DNA of 40,026 nucleotides, taken from contig DLIO01000116.1 in NCBI GenBank assembly GCA_002483765.1, forward strand, positions 1 to 40,026, written 5' to 3'. Under the pieces are notes generated by a model. It ran no database searches. It was not told the origin of the DNA and saw only the letters and a program-made list of their open reading frames with translations. Every line of letters begins with the position of its first letter. Within the stretch, counting starts at the first letter, position 1. Of this stretch, positions 1-8,368 are shown piece after piece. The DNA is from Lentisphaeria bacterium UBA7640 (GTDB lineage Bacteria; Verrucomicrobiota; Lentisphaeria; Victivallales; Victivallaceae). A program made the translations under genes and the position numbers.

Positions 1-168
1 ATCAAAACCAAAAACCTCTTGAGAAACTCCAACATAATCATTCCTGAATGATATTGGATAGTATTTTCCTTCAACAAGGATTATAAACTGGAAAATAAAT
101 GGCTCCAGCTTAACGGCTGGAGCTACCCATTTACACTTGTATTCAGCTTGTATAGTGTTTGTAAGTAT
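1..168 (-). other. Open frame running off the left edge, no start codon; possible gene remnant
   Basis: On the minus strand a frame stays open for 56 codons, from just inside a TAA at 169-171 to the window edge. It contains stretches such as YKCKWVAPAVKLEP and IILVEGKYYPISF that look protein-like. There is no ATG, GTG or TTG start. It lies downstream of the PIN-domain gene on the same strand. It may be a decayed 3' neighbour or chance; I do not recognise it. The hairpin at 102-123 falls inside it, which argues against coding. Confidence 0.2.
97..132 (-). terminator. Candidate terminator hairpin downstream of the PIN gene
   Basis: GCTCCAGC (102-109) and GCTGGAGC (116-123) form a perfect 8-bp stem with a 6-nt loop. 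Read on the minus strand it is followed by CATTTATTTT, a modest U-rich tract. It lies about 100 nt past the stop of the minus-strand PIN gene. Short flanking AAATG/CATTT sequences extend the symmetry with a bulge. Confidence 0.4.
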
Positions 169-222
169 TTACCAAAATGATTATGATAAATCGGGCTATT
201 GCTATTTCAGGAGTAAGCATCT

Positions 223-1608
223 CTATTTGGATGTCGTTCCCTTGAAATTAGAACAATCAAATTTAAAAATAATCTCTCCAGTTGTCACAGTAGGAATATT
301 GTTGGCATCGAGACGATATTTCATAGAAAAACTCTTAACCTCTGAAATATCCTTGTAACAAAGATATAACGTTGGTAAATCATATACATTATGGTTTCCG
401 TGTTTAATCATCTCCACATGATTATTAAACTCATAGCTATTCGTTTTTTTTAAAGAAAAAGTTTTAGGAATTGCTTTTGAAAATCGTGGTAGATTACGGG
501 GAAAACCATCAAGAGATAGAGTTTTCATGTTGGCACAAAACAAATCAATTGATGTTCTTGGTCTTTGTGGCTCTCTTGGAGGAATTAGTTTTTCTGGGAG
601 AGTATCTGTCTCAAACATATCGAATCCATCCGGAAAATGTAAATATATATCAACGCCTTCTGCTGGCTTATTGCCAATGTTTTCAACATGTAAATTAATT
701 TCAATAAGAATATTTTTTTCTTGTTCTTTTATTTTCTCTATATATTCTTCATACGCTTTGAAATACTGTTCTCGTTCTTTGTTATATCTGAAAATATCTT
801 CTATTTTTTTATTCCTTTTAATTGATTCCGTTAAATTCCGTGTATCCATTGGGCCCATTGAATCCATTACATTTTCTAATTTCATTGCGAACGTTGGTTT
901 CTTAGTTTCTTCGGAATTATTATTGTTGTTTTTGTACTCGGCTAAAGGAATTTTTTTTATGATATTTTCTAATGTAATATATTCAGTTTTTTTGAAAGTC
1001 TTAATGTTTTCGGGCAATATACTTACAACATTTCCTAAGGTTTCATTCGCTCGTAAAGCCAACTGAGGAGAAGTTGATTTTAATTTCGCAATTTCTTTGC
1101 GAAGCAATTGTAATTCTTTTTCGTTCTCGTCAAGCTCTTCGGCTAATCTATATTCATCAGGTAAGGTTTTAACAACAATACCTTTGCGTCTCGCTATACA
1201 TGTTGAAGCGATGTCATGAGTAATGAATAAAATAGAATCTTCCTCTTTATTAATTCGTGTAGCATAATCTATAATTGCCCCGATAATACAATGGTCATTT
1301 CTTGATACATCCAACCCCATGCTTGCTAAATCAATAAGACTTGGGTGGAGGAATTTAATTGTGAGATTATCTCTTAATTGAGCACTGTCTTTATCCTTTA
1401 ATATCTCTGAAATTCTTTTGTTTACATTTAGTGCTCTATGCTTAATCTTTTTTGATGGATTTTGGTCTTTGTGCTTATCAATTTCATAAGCTACAACATC
1501 TAGGATAATGATGGTTGTTGGCTCTCTTCCAAATAAAGATAAAAAATCTATTTCAGAAAAATCCCGATAATGCAAAAAAACCATCGTGTCTAGGAAAATG
1601 TATTTCAT
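223..1608 (-). CDS. PIN-domain protein with C-terminal beta-sandwich-like region
   Basis: The 461-residue protein opens with a PIN-like nuclease domain (about residues 1-150). Acidic residues sit where the family places its metal ligands: D7 in YIFLDTMVFL, E42 in VVAYEID, D105 in SRNDHCIIG and D132 in FITHD. A charged, probably coiled helix (about 150-185) and a linker follow. The C-terminal ~160 residues contain INLHVENIGNKPAEGVDIYL, the pattern of an immunoglobulin-like or CARDB-like beta-sandwich. The start is the ATG at 1608, with AAGGT a few bases upstream; a longer frame would need a TTG at 1659 without a ribosome site. PIN proteins are usually RNases, often toxins, but no antitoxin is obvious here: the next upstream gene is the 86-residue protein 254 bp away. 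Sure of the PIN fold, unsure of the role; it could instead belong to a defence or RNA-processing set. Confidence 0.75.
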   Translation of the reverse strand: MKYIFLDTMVFLHYRDFSEIDFLSLFGREPTTIIILDVVAYEIDKHKDQNPSKKIKHRALNVNKRISEILKDKDSAQLRDNLTIKFLHPSLIDLASMGLDVSRNDHCIIGAIIDYATRINKEEDSILFITHDIASTCIARRKGIVVKTLPDEYRLAEELDENEKELQLLRKEIAKLKSTSPQLALRANETLGNVVSILPENIKTFKKTEYITLENIIKKIPLAEYKNNNNNSEETKKPTFAMKLENVMDSMGPMDTRNLTESIKRNKKIEDIFRYNKEREQYFKAYEEYIEKIKEQEKNILIEINLHVENIGNKPAEGVDIYLHFPDGFDMFETDTLPEKLIPPREPQRPRTSIDLFCANMKTLSLDGFPRNLPRFSKAIPKTFSLKKTNSYEFNNHVEMIKHGNHNVYDLPTLYLCYKDISEVKSFSMKYRLDANNIPTVTTGEIIFKFDCSNFKGTTSK

Positions 1609-1862
1609 AATTTTACCTTCATTAGCGCAATCAACAATTATTTTTTTTAACTGTGACAACTAGAATCACAGCTATGAATTCGGCAATAAATATTATTTAT
1701 TACATCAAACAATCAAACAAACAACTAAACGGCTAAATCACAATATGTACACTAAAGACTTTCAAATTAATGCAAATCAATTTAATCACAAAGTCATAAT
1801 ATAAATGTTACGCATAAGATTAGAATTTTCAAAAACAGCATTAGTGAAACTTAATGGGCTAT

Positions 1863-2123
1863 TTAGTCCACTTCAAGTTTCTTTGCATCCCAAATAATAT
1901 TAAGCCCGCATATTTTACCATTTCCTCCAGCATTGTCTCTTAATGCTACCCTTGCTCCGTTTAAAAATATCTTTCCCGCCATTTCTCCAATTTTATTATA
2001 ATCTAGTATAATTAAATCATCTTCCTCGTCTTGTGGGATATGGACATTAGTCGGGGCTTTACCATATTTCGCAAGATACTCTTTCTTCAAATTCATGATT
2101 TTTGTTTCAATATTTTCAGGCAT
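1863..2123 (-). CDS. Small hypothetical protein (86 aa)
   Basis: An 86-residue acidic soluble protein with no signal peptide or membrane segment. A strong ribosome site (AAGGAG) sits about eight bases before the ATG, which supports expression. The N-terminal part is helical with YLAKYGKAPTNVHIP, and the C-terminus has KICGLNIIWDAKK, a likely beta strand. Similar short proteins with a KYGKxPT segment are common near mobile or phage-like genes, but I cannot assign a family. It lies on the same strand as the PIN gene, 254 bp upstream of it. That is far for a classic toxin-antitoxin pair, although an antitoxin role for the PIN protein is not excluded. Confidence 0.6.
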   Translation of the reverse strand: MPENIETKIMNLKKEYLAKYGKAPTNVHIPQDEEDDLIILDYNKIGEMAGKIFLNGARVALRDNAGGNGKICGLNIIWDAKKLEVD

Positions 2124-2192
2124 TATATGTCTCCTTTTTTAATACGCCAATAATGTGACGTTTATTCTGATGTATTGTTTGCGGTTACATAA

Positions 2193-2408
2193 TCATCATC
2201 GTTTAATATTGAGCTCTCGCCGTCAAAATTAATCAAAGCTTTAAAAGTAATTGATACAACAGATAGCACTGTCCCCGGTGCGTCTAGAATTGAAAAATAC
2301 CTGTTTTTAAAAAGAATGAGGCTAAGGTACGACAGCTTCTTTAGCAAAAGTAGTCTATGGAACAAAGCTAAAAAAGAATTCGAAAGCACCTTGAAAAAGT
2401 TTGAATAA
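2193..2408 (+). pseudogene. Possible C-terminal gene remnant upstream of the DUF89 pseudogene
   Basis: A frame of 71 codons follows an in-frame TAA (2190-2192) and ends with TAA at 2406-2408, 20 nt before the DUF89 start. It has no credible start codon before residue 40. The residues (SPSKLIKALKVIDTTD, then a basic helical tail WNKAKKEFESTLKKFE) look coding in composition. It may be the tail of a gene that once preceded the DUF89 gene in an operon. No family recognised. Confidence 0.3.
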
Positions 2409-2428
2409 AACCGTAATTACAAGAAAAT

Positions 2429-3087
2429 ATGGAAATCCAAATTGATTACATACCATGCTTGATAGATCAGGCCGTGCAAGTTGCTAAAATGATAAGCGAT
2501 AACCATGATGTTCGCTATGAAATTATTAAAAAAACGCTCGCTGATACGAGCAATATAGATTTAACCCTCTCTCCTCCAGAACAAGCCAAACTTATTCATC
2601 AGATAATTAAAGATGTGTCAAAGGTTGACGATCTATGCCTTGCAATCAATGACCTTTCAACCAAGTTTGCCCTTATGCCGGACTTACGCGAAATAATTGC
2701 ACAAAGCAAAAATAGCTTCGAAACGATCGTTCGCCTTGTAATTGTAGGTAATATTATTGACTTCGGCGCGATCCGGGATTTCAATCTTGGTAGCGCACGG
2801 GAACGAGTTAGAGGTTTTAGATATGCCGATAGACCTCAATGTGCTTAAAACTCTTGAACAAAACATAGATAAAGCAGAAAAGATTTTTTTTCATAGCAGA
2901 TAATTGTGGCGAAGCTGTTTTTGCCCGATTATTGATTGAACGCTATAAAGATAAAATAACCCTGGGAGTACGAGGTAAGCCAATTATAAACGACCTCACC
3001 CCGCACGAAATAAAAGCATCCCAACTAATCATTGTTCCTTACGTAGATACCGGCGATATGACACCCGGAGTCTTTAAGTGGCTATAG
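2429..3087 (+). pseudogene. Broken DUF89 / ARMT1-like damage-control phosphatase gene
   Basis: The pieces match the prokaryotic DUF89 family, metal-dependent phosphatases thought to remove damaged phospho-metabolites. Segment 1 (2429 to about 2800) has the family N-terminus IDYIPCLIDQAVQVA and the GNIIDFG motif. Segment 2 (about 2803-2891) reads ELEVLDMPIDLNVLKTLEQ in the next frame. Segment 3 (2893-3087) has ADNCGEAVFARLLIE, corresponding to the metal-binding DN(A/C)GE motif, then VRGKPIIND. Two +1 shifts separate the pieces. The second sits in a run of eight T (2884-2891): with seven T the frame reads KIFFIADNCGE, as expected. After TPGVFKWL the gene stops at 3085-3087, where repeat island I begins, so roughly the last quarter of a usual ~280-residue protein is missing. 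The gene is therefore dead, not merely misread at one base. Confidence 0.85.
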
Positions 3088-3200
3088 AATTTCCAAGGCC
3101 GAAGCTGGGGCTTCGCGTTCCCGGGGGCGCATCAGCTTGTTTGGATTGTAGGACGAAAGCGCTGGTTTTGCAGGTTGTTTGGATTCGGATGCGGACGTCA

Positions 3201-3347
3201 CGCACCACGCACCACGCACCTCGCACCACGCACCTCGCACCACGCACTTCGCACTTCGCACCTCGCACCACGCACCACGCACCACGCACCCCGCACCACG
3301 CACCTCGCACTTCGCACCTCGCACCACGCACCACACACCACGCACTC
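3201..3347. repeat. Tandem heptamer array, 21 copies of CGCACYN
   Basis: Twenty-one consecutive 7-bp units run without interruption, almost all CGCACCA, CGCACCT or CGCACTT, with one CACACCA variant. The period of seven means every reading frame is open on both strands, giving Arg/Thr/His/Ala/Pro-rich false proteins. The array ends in CGCACTCCCAAAC, the same ending as the second short array. Confidence 0.9.
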
Positions 3348-3460
3348 CCAAACTTTCCCCTTGCTCCGCGCCTTTTTGACCATGTCGAATGACTGTGGCG
3401 CGTGAACCTTTTCCCCATTTCCCCTTCGTGCCTCCGCGTGAGCCATTTCCCTTCCCCGTT

Positions 3461-3495
3461 CGCACCTCGCACCTCGCACCTCGCACTACGCACTC
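3461..3495. repeat. Second heptamer array, 5 copies
   Basis: Five units CGCACCT, CGCACCT, CGCACCT, CGCACTA, CGCACTC followed by CCAAAC, the same exit sequence as the 21-copy array. Confidence 0.85.
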
Positions 3496-3608
3496 CCAAA
3501 CAGTCTGCACTCCATAACTGGCTTTTGGACTGCGGGACGAAAGTGGTGATTTTACAGGTTGTTGGGACTTGGATGCTGAACTGGAATTATAGCGTAAAAT
3601 GATTCCTG

Positions 3609-3639
3609 AATTCGCGCGCGCATTATGCGCGCGCGAATT
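3609..3639. repeat. 31-bp perfect palindrome, copy 1
   Basis: Arms AATTCGCGCGCGCAT and ATGCGCGCGCGAATT are exact reverse complements around a single central T. An identical 31-bp copy is at 32918-32948, 29.3 kb away. It lies between island I and the promoter of the large operon. It could act as a terminator-like hairpin, a protein-binding site or a mobile REP-like element; no T-tract follows. Confidence 0.9.
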
Positions 3640-3774
3640 AAAACGACAAGTTACAACACATATATCCGTGTCCAACTCATTAAATTCCTTAAAATCTTTA
3701 AGCTTGTTAAATTTCTATTTTTTAACTGATTTTTGACTATTTTTGACTCTTTTACTTTTTCAGCGGGTATTGAA

Positions 3775-3803
3775 TTGACTTCGTCCGGAGAGACTGATAT
3801 ATT
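3775..3803 (+). promoter_or_regulatory. Sigma70-type promoter of the MoxR/DUF58/VWA operon
   Basis: TTGACT (3775-3780) and TATATT (3798-3803) are separated by exactly 17 bp. Transcription would start near 3810, leaving a short leader before the ATG at 3846. Two copies of ATTTTTGACT lie just upstream (about 3729-3748). Confidence 0.7.
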
Positions 3804-3845
3804 GTTTTGTCTTATGCGAGCAGAAGGTGTTTAAGGAATATTTAT

Positions 3846-6431
3846 ATGCTACTTACAAAATACATTTTTCGATTTTTTGTGTCTAGTCTTTTGGTTTTTC
3901 TTTTTACTCAAAACGCTTCAGCCTCCAAATACGCATTGGTAATTTCCCTCCGCGCTGGTAACTCGCAACTACACAGTGAAAACAAAACCTGCATCGCAAC
4001 TCTTCTCCAGATTTTAGACGAAAAAGGCTTTGACCATATTGACGTTTTTTTTGAGGGTGGCGATGCTGAATTGAAGAACAGCGTTGATATCGATCGTCAG
4101 GCAATTACAGATAAACTAAAAGAGCTTGCCGGACAACTTGGCGCCACGGATCAATTGTGGCTATTTCTGCTTGGCCATGCCAGTGCTTCGTCGCGAAGAG
4201 TTAGTTTAGCGACTAAAAATGGCCGGCTTTCCGGGAAAGAACTCGCGGTTTTGCTTGATGCCATTAAAGCGGAACAGTTTATATTCTGCCTTAACACCCA
4301 AAGTCACGGACTGATGCGTTTGCTGGCTGAACCAAAACGTCTGGTGCTTTGCGCGACGAACAGTTACGAACAACTTAATCCGCCTCACTTCACCGCTTTT
4401 TTCATCAATACATGGGCCGAAAGTAAAGATACGAATTTGGTTGATATCGCAAAAAAAGCCGGACGCTTAACTGAAGATTTTTATAAAGACAACCATCTTG
4501 CGGTTGCAGAAAATTCACAAATTTATTATAACGGGGAGATTTTATCGTATCCTTTTGACGGCAGTAAAAATAACTGGCTGAACTTCGCGATGCCGGAAAC
4601 GGCTTTCGACAATGTTGATAGCGGTAAACCCATTTTTACCCCGGAACTTGGAGGAATTAAAATTGAACCAGCAACTCTTGAAACGCGCACAAAACTTGCT
4701 GAAGCACGTAAGTTTGCCGCGGTATATCCGCAATATGGTGCAGTATATATAAAACGGAATATTGATTTAACCCTCAACCGCGATAACTCCTCCCGAATAG
4801 TGCAAGACGAAACGATTTACCTTAACCACGATTCAGCGGCAGAAATATTTGGTGTTTTCAAGGTGCCGGTTCCCACCGGTTCAACGAGCAAAATAACCTG
4901 CGCAAGAATTATCTATCCTGACGGCAGCTATGCGGATTTCAATGTAGATTCGAAAGATTTCAGCCATCTGGTTATGTTCAGCGGTTTACAGCAAGGCTGT
5001 CTGGTGTTGCGTTCTTCGCTGATAAACGCCCCTGCCCCGCAGCAACTCCCCGATTGTAACCAGGATTTGCGACTTCAGACTAACTTCCCAGTTGTTGCGA
5101 CACAAATAAAACTGACGGTTCCAGAAAATTCGTCTTTGCGTTATAAATTATACAATTCCGCTGTTGCTCCTGAAATTACCAGCACGCAATACAGTAAAAA
5201 TTATCTCTTTAAGATAGATTCCATTCCGTCTTATTCGCATCTGCCCGGCGATCCAGACTATCGGGAAATAGGTATTCACCTGGCGCTTTCGACGATGAAA
5301 TCATGGGAGGATTTCACGGAATGGACAGCGCGGATGTTCCATCGTTCCGAAAAAATAGACCCATCGACTGAAGAATTTCTCGGAAAATTGGTGAAAAACT
5401 GCAAGAGTGATACGGGAAAAATTAAGCGGATCTATGATTTTCTTTGCGGATTGCGTTATCTGACTGTTCCGGTGGGAGCCGGGGCTTTCCGTCCGCGTCT
5501 ACCGGGATTGGTAATTCGCGAACGTTATGGCGACTGTAAAGACAAAGCCAACGCTTTAGTCGCACTAGCCAAAAAACTCAACATAAAAGCTTACCGCGTA
5601 CTGGTTAACCGAGGTGGCTGGACTGATAAAACGTTTCCATCGTGGCAATTCAATCACATGATAGCTTATTTTCCGGAACTGTCTGAATATCCACAGGGAC
5701 TTTGGTTAGATGCGACTGACGGCGCGACGCGTTTTGGCACTTTACCGCCCGGCGATATTGGACGCACGGGAATGCTGATCAAAGAGCAATCATTTGAGTT
5801 CAAAACTATCAGTCTATCAAGTAATATAAAGAACGTGATTGAACGGAATATTGAATTAAACTCTGATAAAGATACAGGAAAACTTACTGGAACAGTGCAA
5901 ATAACCGCGACTGGACTGCCGGATTACCAGTTTAGACAGACCATAAAACGGCTTTCTCCACGGCAGTTGGAGTTCTTTATTCATCAGCAGATAGATTCTT
6001 TTTTACCTGGATTCACAGTTAAAAACTTCGAAATAATAACGCAGCTAACTGATATCTCGACTCCACTGAATATAATTGTCGCAGTTGAAGGGAACCTCTG
6101 GATGCTTAATACCGCGCAAACTGTTCTGGCGAATTCAGTGTGGAATAAACTATCGTTTCCACGACGGAAATATGGGATAACCCTCAATGACGGGCAAAGT
6201 CTGCGCTTACTTCAAACCCTGACTCTGAAAGGGCAAATGCCACAAAAGCCCCTGCAGGAATGGAAGCAGGAAAATGAATATCTCTCAATAAACTTTTCAA
6301 CCCGGCAGAGTACAGCTTTTGTTCAAAAGTTTGAACTTAATTTAAGGAAAACGAAAATTCCCGAACAGGATTATTCGCAAGTACGAAATATGATTTTAGA
6401 ATTTAAAAGTAAAATTAACGGAGGTAAGTAA
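3846..6431 (+). CDS. Exported C13-like / DUF3857 / transglutaminase-core protein
   Basis: An 861-residue exported protein: basic start and hydrophobic segment, cleavage probably near ASASKYA. Residues about 30-220 resemble a C13/caspase-like peptidase fold (LWLFLLGHASA with the expected His, then a degenerate FCLNTQSHG and RLVLCATNSYE), so catalytic activity is doubtful. A DUF3857 region follows (about 300-400, DLTLNRDNSSRIVQDE, RIIYPDGSYADF). Next is a transglutaminase core with an apparently complete Cys-His-Asp triad: C563 in RYGDCKDKA, H604 in FNHMIAYF and D622 in LDATDG. The start is the ATG at 3846, preceded by AAGGA; the frame extends to a TTG at 3807. The stop overlaps the MoxR start by one base (TAATG). 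The domains suggest periplasmic protein or peptidoglycan-linked processing, but the substrate is unknown. Confidence 0.85.
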   Translation: MLLTKYIFRFFVSSLLVFLFTQNASASKYALVISLRAGNSQLHSENKTCIATLLQILDEKGFDHIDVFFEGGDAELKNSVDIDRQAITDKLKELAGQLGATDQLWLFLLGHASASSRRVSLATKNGRLSGKELAVLLDAIKAEQFIFCLNTQSHGLMRLLAEPKRLVLCATNSYEQLNPPHFTAFFINTWAESKDTNLVDIAKKAGRLTEDFYKDNHLAVAENSQIYYNGEILSYPFDGSKNNWLNFAMPETAFDNVDSGKPIFTPELGGIKIEPATLETRTKLAEARKFAAVYPQYGAVYIKRNIDLTLNRDNSSRIVQDETIYLNHDSAAEIFGVFKVPVPTGSTSKITCARIIYPDGSYADFNVDSKDFSHLVMFSGLQQGCLVLRSSLINAPAPQQLPDCNQDLRLQTNFPVVATQIKLTVPENSSLRYKLYNSAVAPEITSTQYSKNYLFKIDSIPSYSHLPGDPDYREIGIHLALSTMKSWEDFTEWTARMFHRSEKIDPSTEEFLGKLVKNCKSDTGKIKRIYDFLCGLRYLTVPVGAGAFRPRLPGLVIRERYGDCKDKANALVALAKKLNIKAYRVLVNRGGWTDKTFPSWQFNHMIAYFPELSEYPQGLWLDATDGATRFGTLPPGDIGRTGMLIKEQSFEFKTISLSSNIKNVIERNIELNSDKDTGKLTGTVQITATGLPDYQFRQTIKRLSPRQLEFFIHQQIDSFLPGFTVKNFEIITQLTDISTPLNIIVAVEGNLWMLNTAQTVLANSVWNKLSFPRRKYGITLNDGQSLRLLQTLTLKGQMPQKPLQEWKQENEYLSINFSTRQSTAFVQKFELNLRKTKIPEQDYSQVRNMILEFKSKINGGK

Positions 6432-7426
6432 TGAGCCAGCACCCACCTGATGATGTCGCCACAGTTTTATCGCAAATCCCGGCCAAAGTAGAGGAGATCA
6501 AAAAAGAGTTGAGAAAACGTATTTTAGGACAAGAAGACCTTATTGATGAAATGCTGGTAGCGATTTTATCGCGTGGCCATTGCCTCTTGATTGGAGTGCC
6601 AGGACTAGCCAAAACGCTACTCATCAGCACTCTGGGTGAGATCGGAAAACTTAAATTCAATCGCGTGCAGTTCACGCCGGATATGATGCCAAGCGATATT
6701 ACCGGTAGCGAAATCATTGAAAAAAACCACTCCACTGGTTTGCGCGAATTCAAATTCATTCCAGGCCCGATTTTCACGCAACTGTTGCTAGCCGATGAAA
6801 TCAACCGTACACCACCAAAAACCCAAGCTGCACTACTTGAAGCGATGCAGGAGCAACAGGTTACCGTTGCCGGCAAGCGCTATAATCTGGAAAAACCCTT
6901 TTTTGTGATGGCGACACAAAATCCGATTGAACAGGAGGGAACTTACCCTTTGCCGGAAGCACAGCTTGACCGTTTTATGTTCTGCCTGAACGTAGACTAT
7001 CCCGAATTCGAACATGAAGTGGACATCCTGCTGACCACCACCCAGGATACGCAGGAGGATACCAACAAAGTTATTACCGCTGAAGAACTCATCGCAGCGC
7101 AGGCCGCTGTCCGGCACATTCCAATACCGCGTTCCGTCGCCGAATTTGCGACTCACCTAGTCAGAGCGACCCGTCCCAATCAAAGTGGTTCGTCAGATTT
7201 AGCGAACAAATATATTCGCTGGGGCGCTGGAACCCGCGCTTGTCAATATTTAGCGCTGGCGGGCAAGGTATTTGCGGCGCTAGACGGGCGTTTAAATGTT
7301 GCACGTGAGGATATAATCAGAGCTTCTTATCCGGTTCTGCGCCATCGGGTTATTATCAATTATCGTGCCGAGGCCGACGGTTTAAGCGTTGAAAATATAA
7401 TAAATGAACTTACTCAATCGCTGTAA
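6431..7426 (+). CDS. MoxR-family AAA+ ATPase
   Basis: This 331-residue protein has the typical MoxR length and order. Walker A is GVPGLAKT (residues 55-62), Walker B is LLLADEINR (about 118-126), sensor-1 lies in FVMATQNPIEQEGTYPLPEA, and the C-terminal helical lid carries the arginine-rich SYPVLRHRV. The ribosome site GGAGG lies in the end of the preceding gene and the start overlaps its stop by one base, so translation is probably coupled. MoxR ATPases act as chaperone-like partners of VWA-domain proteins, usually through the DUF58 protein encoded next door. The neighbours (DUF58, BatA-like, VWA) fit that partnership. Cytoplasmic. Confident in family; the client is inferred to be one of the operon's VWA proteins. 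Confidence 0.95.
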   Translation: MSQHPPDDVATVLSQIPAKVEEIKKELRKRILGQEDLIDEMLVAILSRGHCLLIGVPGLAKTLLISTLGEIGKLKFNRVQFTPDMMPSDITGSEIIEKNHSTGLREFKFIPGPIFTQLLLADEINRTPPKTQAALLEAMQEQQVTVAGKRYNLEKPFFVMATQNPIEQEGTYPLPEAQLDRFMFCLNVDYPEFEHEVDILLTTTQDTQEDTNKVITAEELIAAQAAVRHIPIPRSVAEFATHLVRATRPNQSGSSDLANKYIRWGAGTRACQYLALAGKVFAALDGRLNVAREDIIRASYPVLRHRVIINYRAEADGLSVENIINELTQSL

Positions 7427-7450
7427 CTAGACAGCAGAGGCATTTTATAA

Positions 7451-8368
7451 ATGGTTAACCGAAGCGAAGCGATAATTTCAGAATTCCTTGATCCTGAAAT
7501 CCTCAGTGCACTACCTTCACTGGAGATACAGGCTCGCTATCTTGTGAGCGGATTTCTGGCCGGTCTACACCAAAGTCCCTATCGCGGAAGTAGCGTAGAA
7601 TTTAAAGAATTGCGCGATTACCAGCCGGGTGATTCGCTTCGGATTATTGACTGGAAAGCTTATGGGCGCACTGACCGTTTACAAGTAAAACTACGTGACG
7701 AACAGACTAATTTGAATGCTTATATCCTGCTTGACCGCAGTGCGTCAATGAACTTCGCCGGGCCCGAGGCTAATATGTCAAAATGGCGCTACGCCTGTAG
7801 TTTGACCGCAGCTTTATTACTTTTTTTACATCGCCAAAATGATGCATTCAGTATGAGCACAGTCAGTAATGGACTGGAAGACTTTATCCGTCCCGGCTCA
7901 AAAACAGTTTTATTTCAGCGTTTTTTAAAACAACTCCATCACGAAGCTGACGCGACACAGTGCGACTGGAATATGGCGCTGGAGGAGTTGGCAAATGTTA
8001 TCCAGCAGCGTTCAATTGTGGTAATGATCTCCGATTTTTATACTGATCTAGAGGTTTTTCGCAAACATCTCGATCATCTACGTTTTATGAAATGCGAACC
8101 TTTGTTTATTCAGGTTATGGACCCGATCGAATGCGATTTTAATTATGATGACCCGGTTCTGCTTCAAGATATTGAAACCGGTGAACGACTGACCTTAAGC
8201 CCTGACCTGATACGTAAACATTACAAAGAAAGGATCGAGGCCCATATAAACGGTTTAGCGGATTTGGCTAAAAGAAATGGCGGAGACCATTTACTGTTGC
8301 GCACTGATTCATCGCCGATTAAGGCTCTTGGCAGTTATCTGGCGCTCAGAAGCAGGAGGTTCAAATGA
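7451..8368 (+). CDS. DUF58 / VWA-like protein
   Basis: This 305-residue protein has the DUF58 signature at about residues 44-82 (YRGSSVEFKELRDYQPGD, then IDWKAYGRTDRLQVK). A von Willebrand A-like strand follows, with LLDRSASM (D95, S97, S99), which keeps the metal-site DxSxS pattern, and VVMISDFYTD later. It has no signal peptide or membrane segment and should be cytoplasmic or membrane-peripheral. DUF58 proteins are regular partners of MoxR ATPases and link them to membrane VWA proteins. It starts 24 bp after moxR with AGAGG upstream. Its stop overlaps the next start in ATGA, so the two are translationally coupled. Confidence 0.92.
   Translation: MVNRSEAIISEFLDPEILSALPSLEIQARYLVSGFLAGLHQSPYRGSSVEFKELRDYQPGDSLRIIDWKAYGRTDRLQVKLRDEQTNLNAYILLDRSASMNFAGPEANMSKWRYACSLTAALLLFLHRQNDAFSMSTVSNGLEDFIRPGSKTVLFQRFLKQLHHEADATQCDWNMALEELANVIQQRSIVVMISDFYTDLEVFRKHLDHLRFMKCEPLFIQVMDPIECDFNYDDPVLLQDIETGERLTLSPDLIRKHYKERIEAHINGLADLAKRNGGDHLLLRTDSSPIKALGSYLALRSRRFK

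Larger units (their letters stand above)
3088..3639. repeat. Repeat island I (mosaic intergenic repeats)
   Basis: This gene-free stretch holds two imperfect copies of a ~50-bp unit (3141-3190 and 3524-3574, both with GGACGAAAG and CAGGTTGTT), two heptamer arrays, and modules shared with island II. 3379-3400 (ACCATGTCGAATGACTGTGG) matches the reverse complement of about 32788-32808. About 3423-3442 (CTTCGTGCCTCCGCGTGAGCC region) matches the reverse complement of about 32691-32712. It ends in the 31-bp palindrome. Long open frames here on both strands are products of the 7-mer array, not genes. The island abuts the truncated end of the DUF89 gene. Confidence 0.8.

Noticed and set aside
2162..2389. 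75-codon minus-strand frame
   Set aside because: Antisense to a more protein-like plus-strand remnant (2193-2408); no ribosome site.
3201..3347. CRISPR array
   Set aside because: Units are 7 bp with no spacers and no cas genes.
3074..3675. Several overlapping open frames of 60-197 codons on both strands rich in Arg, Thr, His, Ala and Pro
   Set aside because: They are translations of the 7-bp CGCACYN array, which keeps all frames open. No ribosome sites and no family resemblance.
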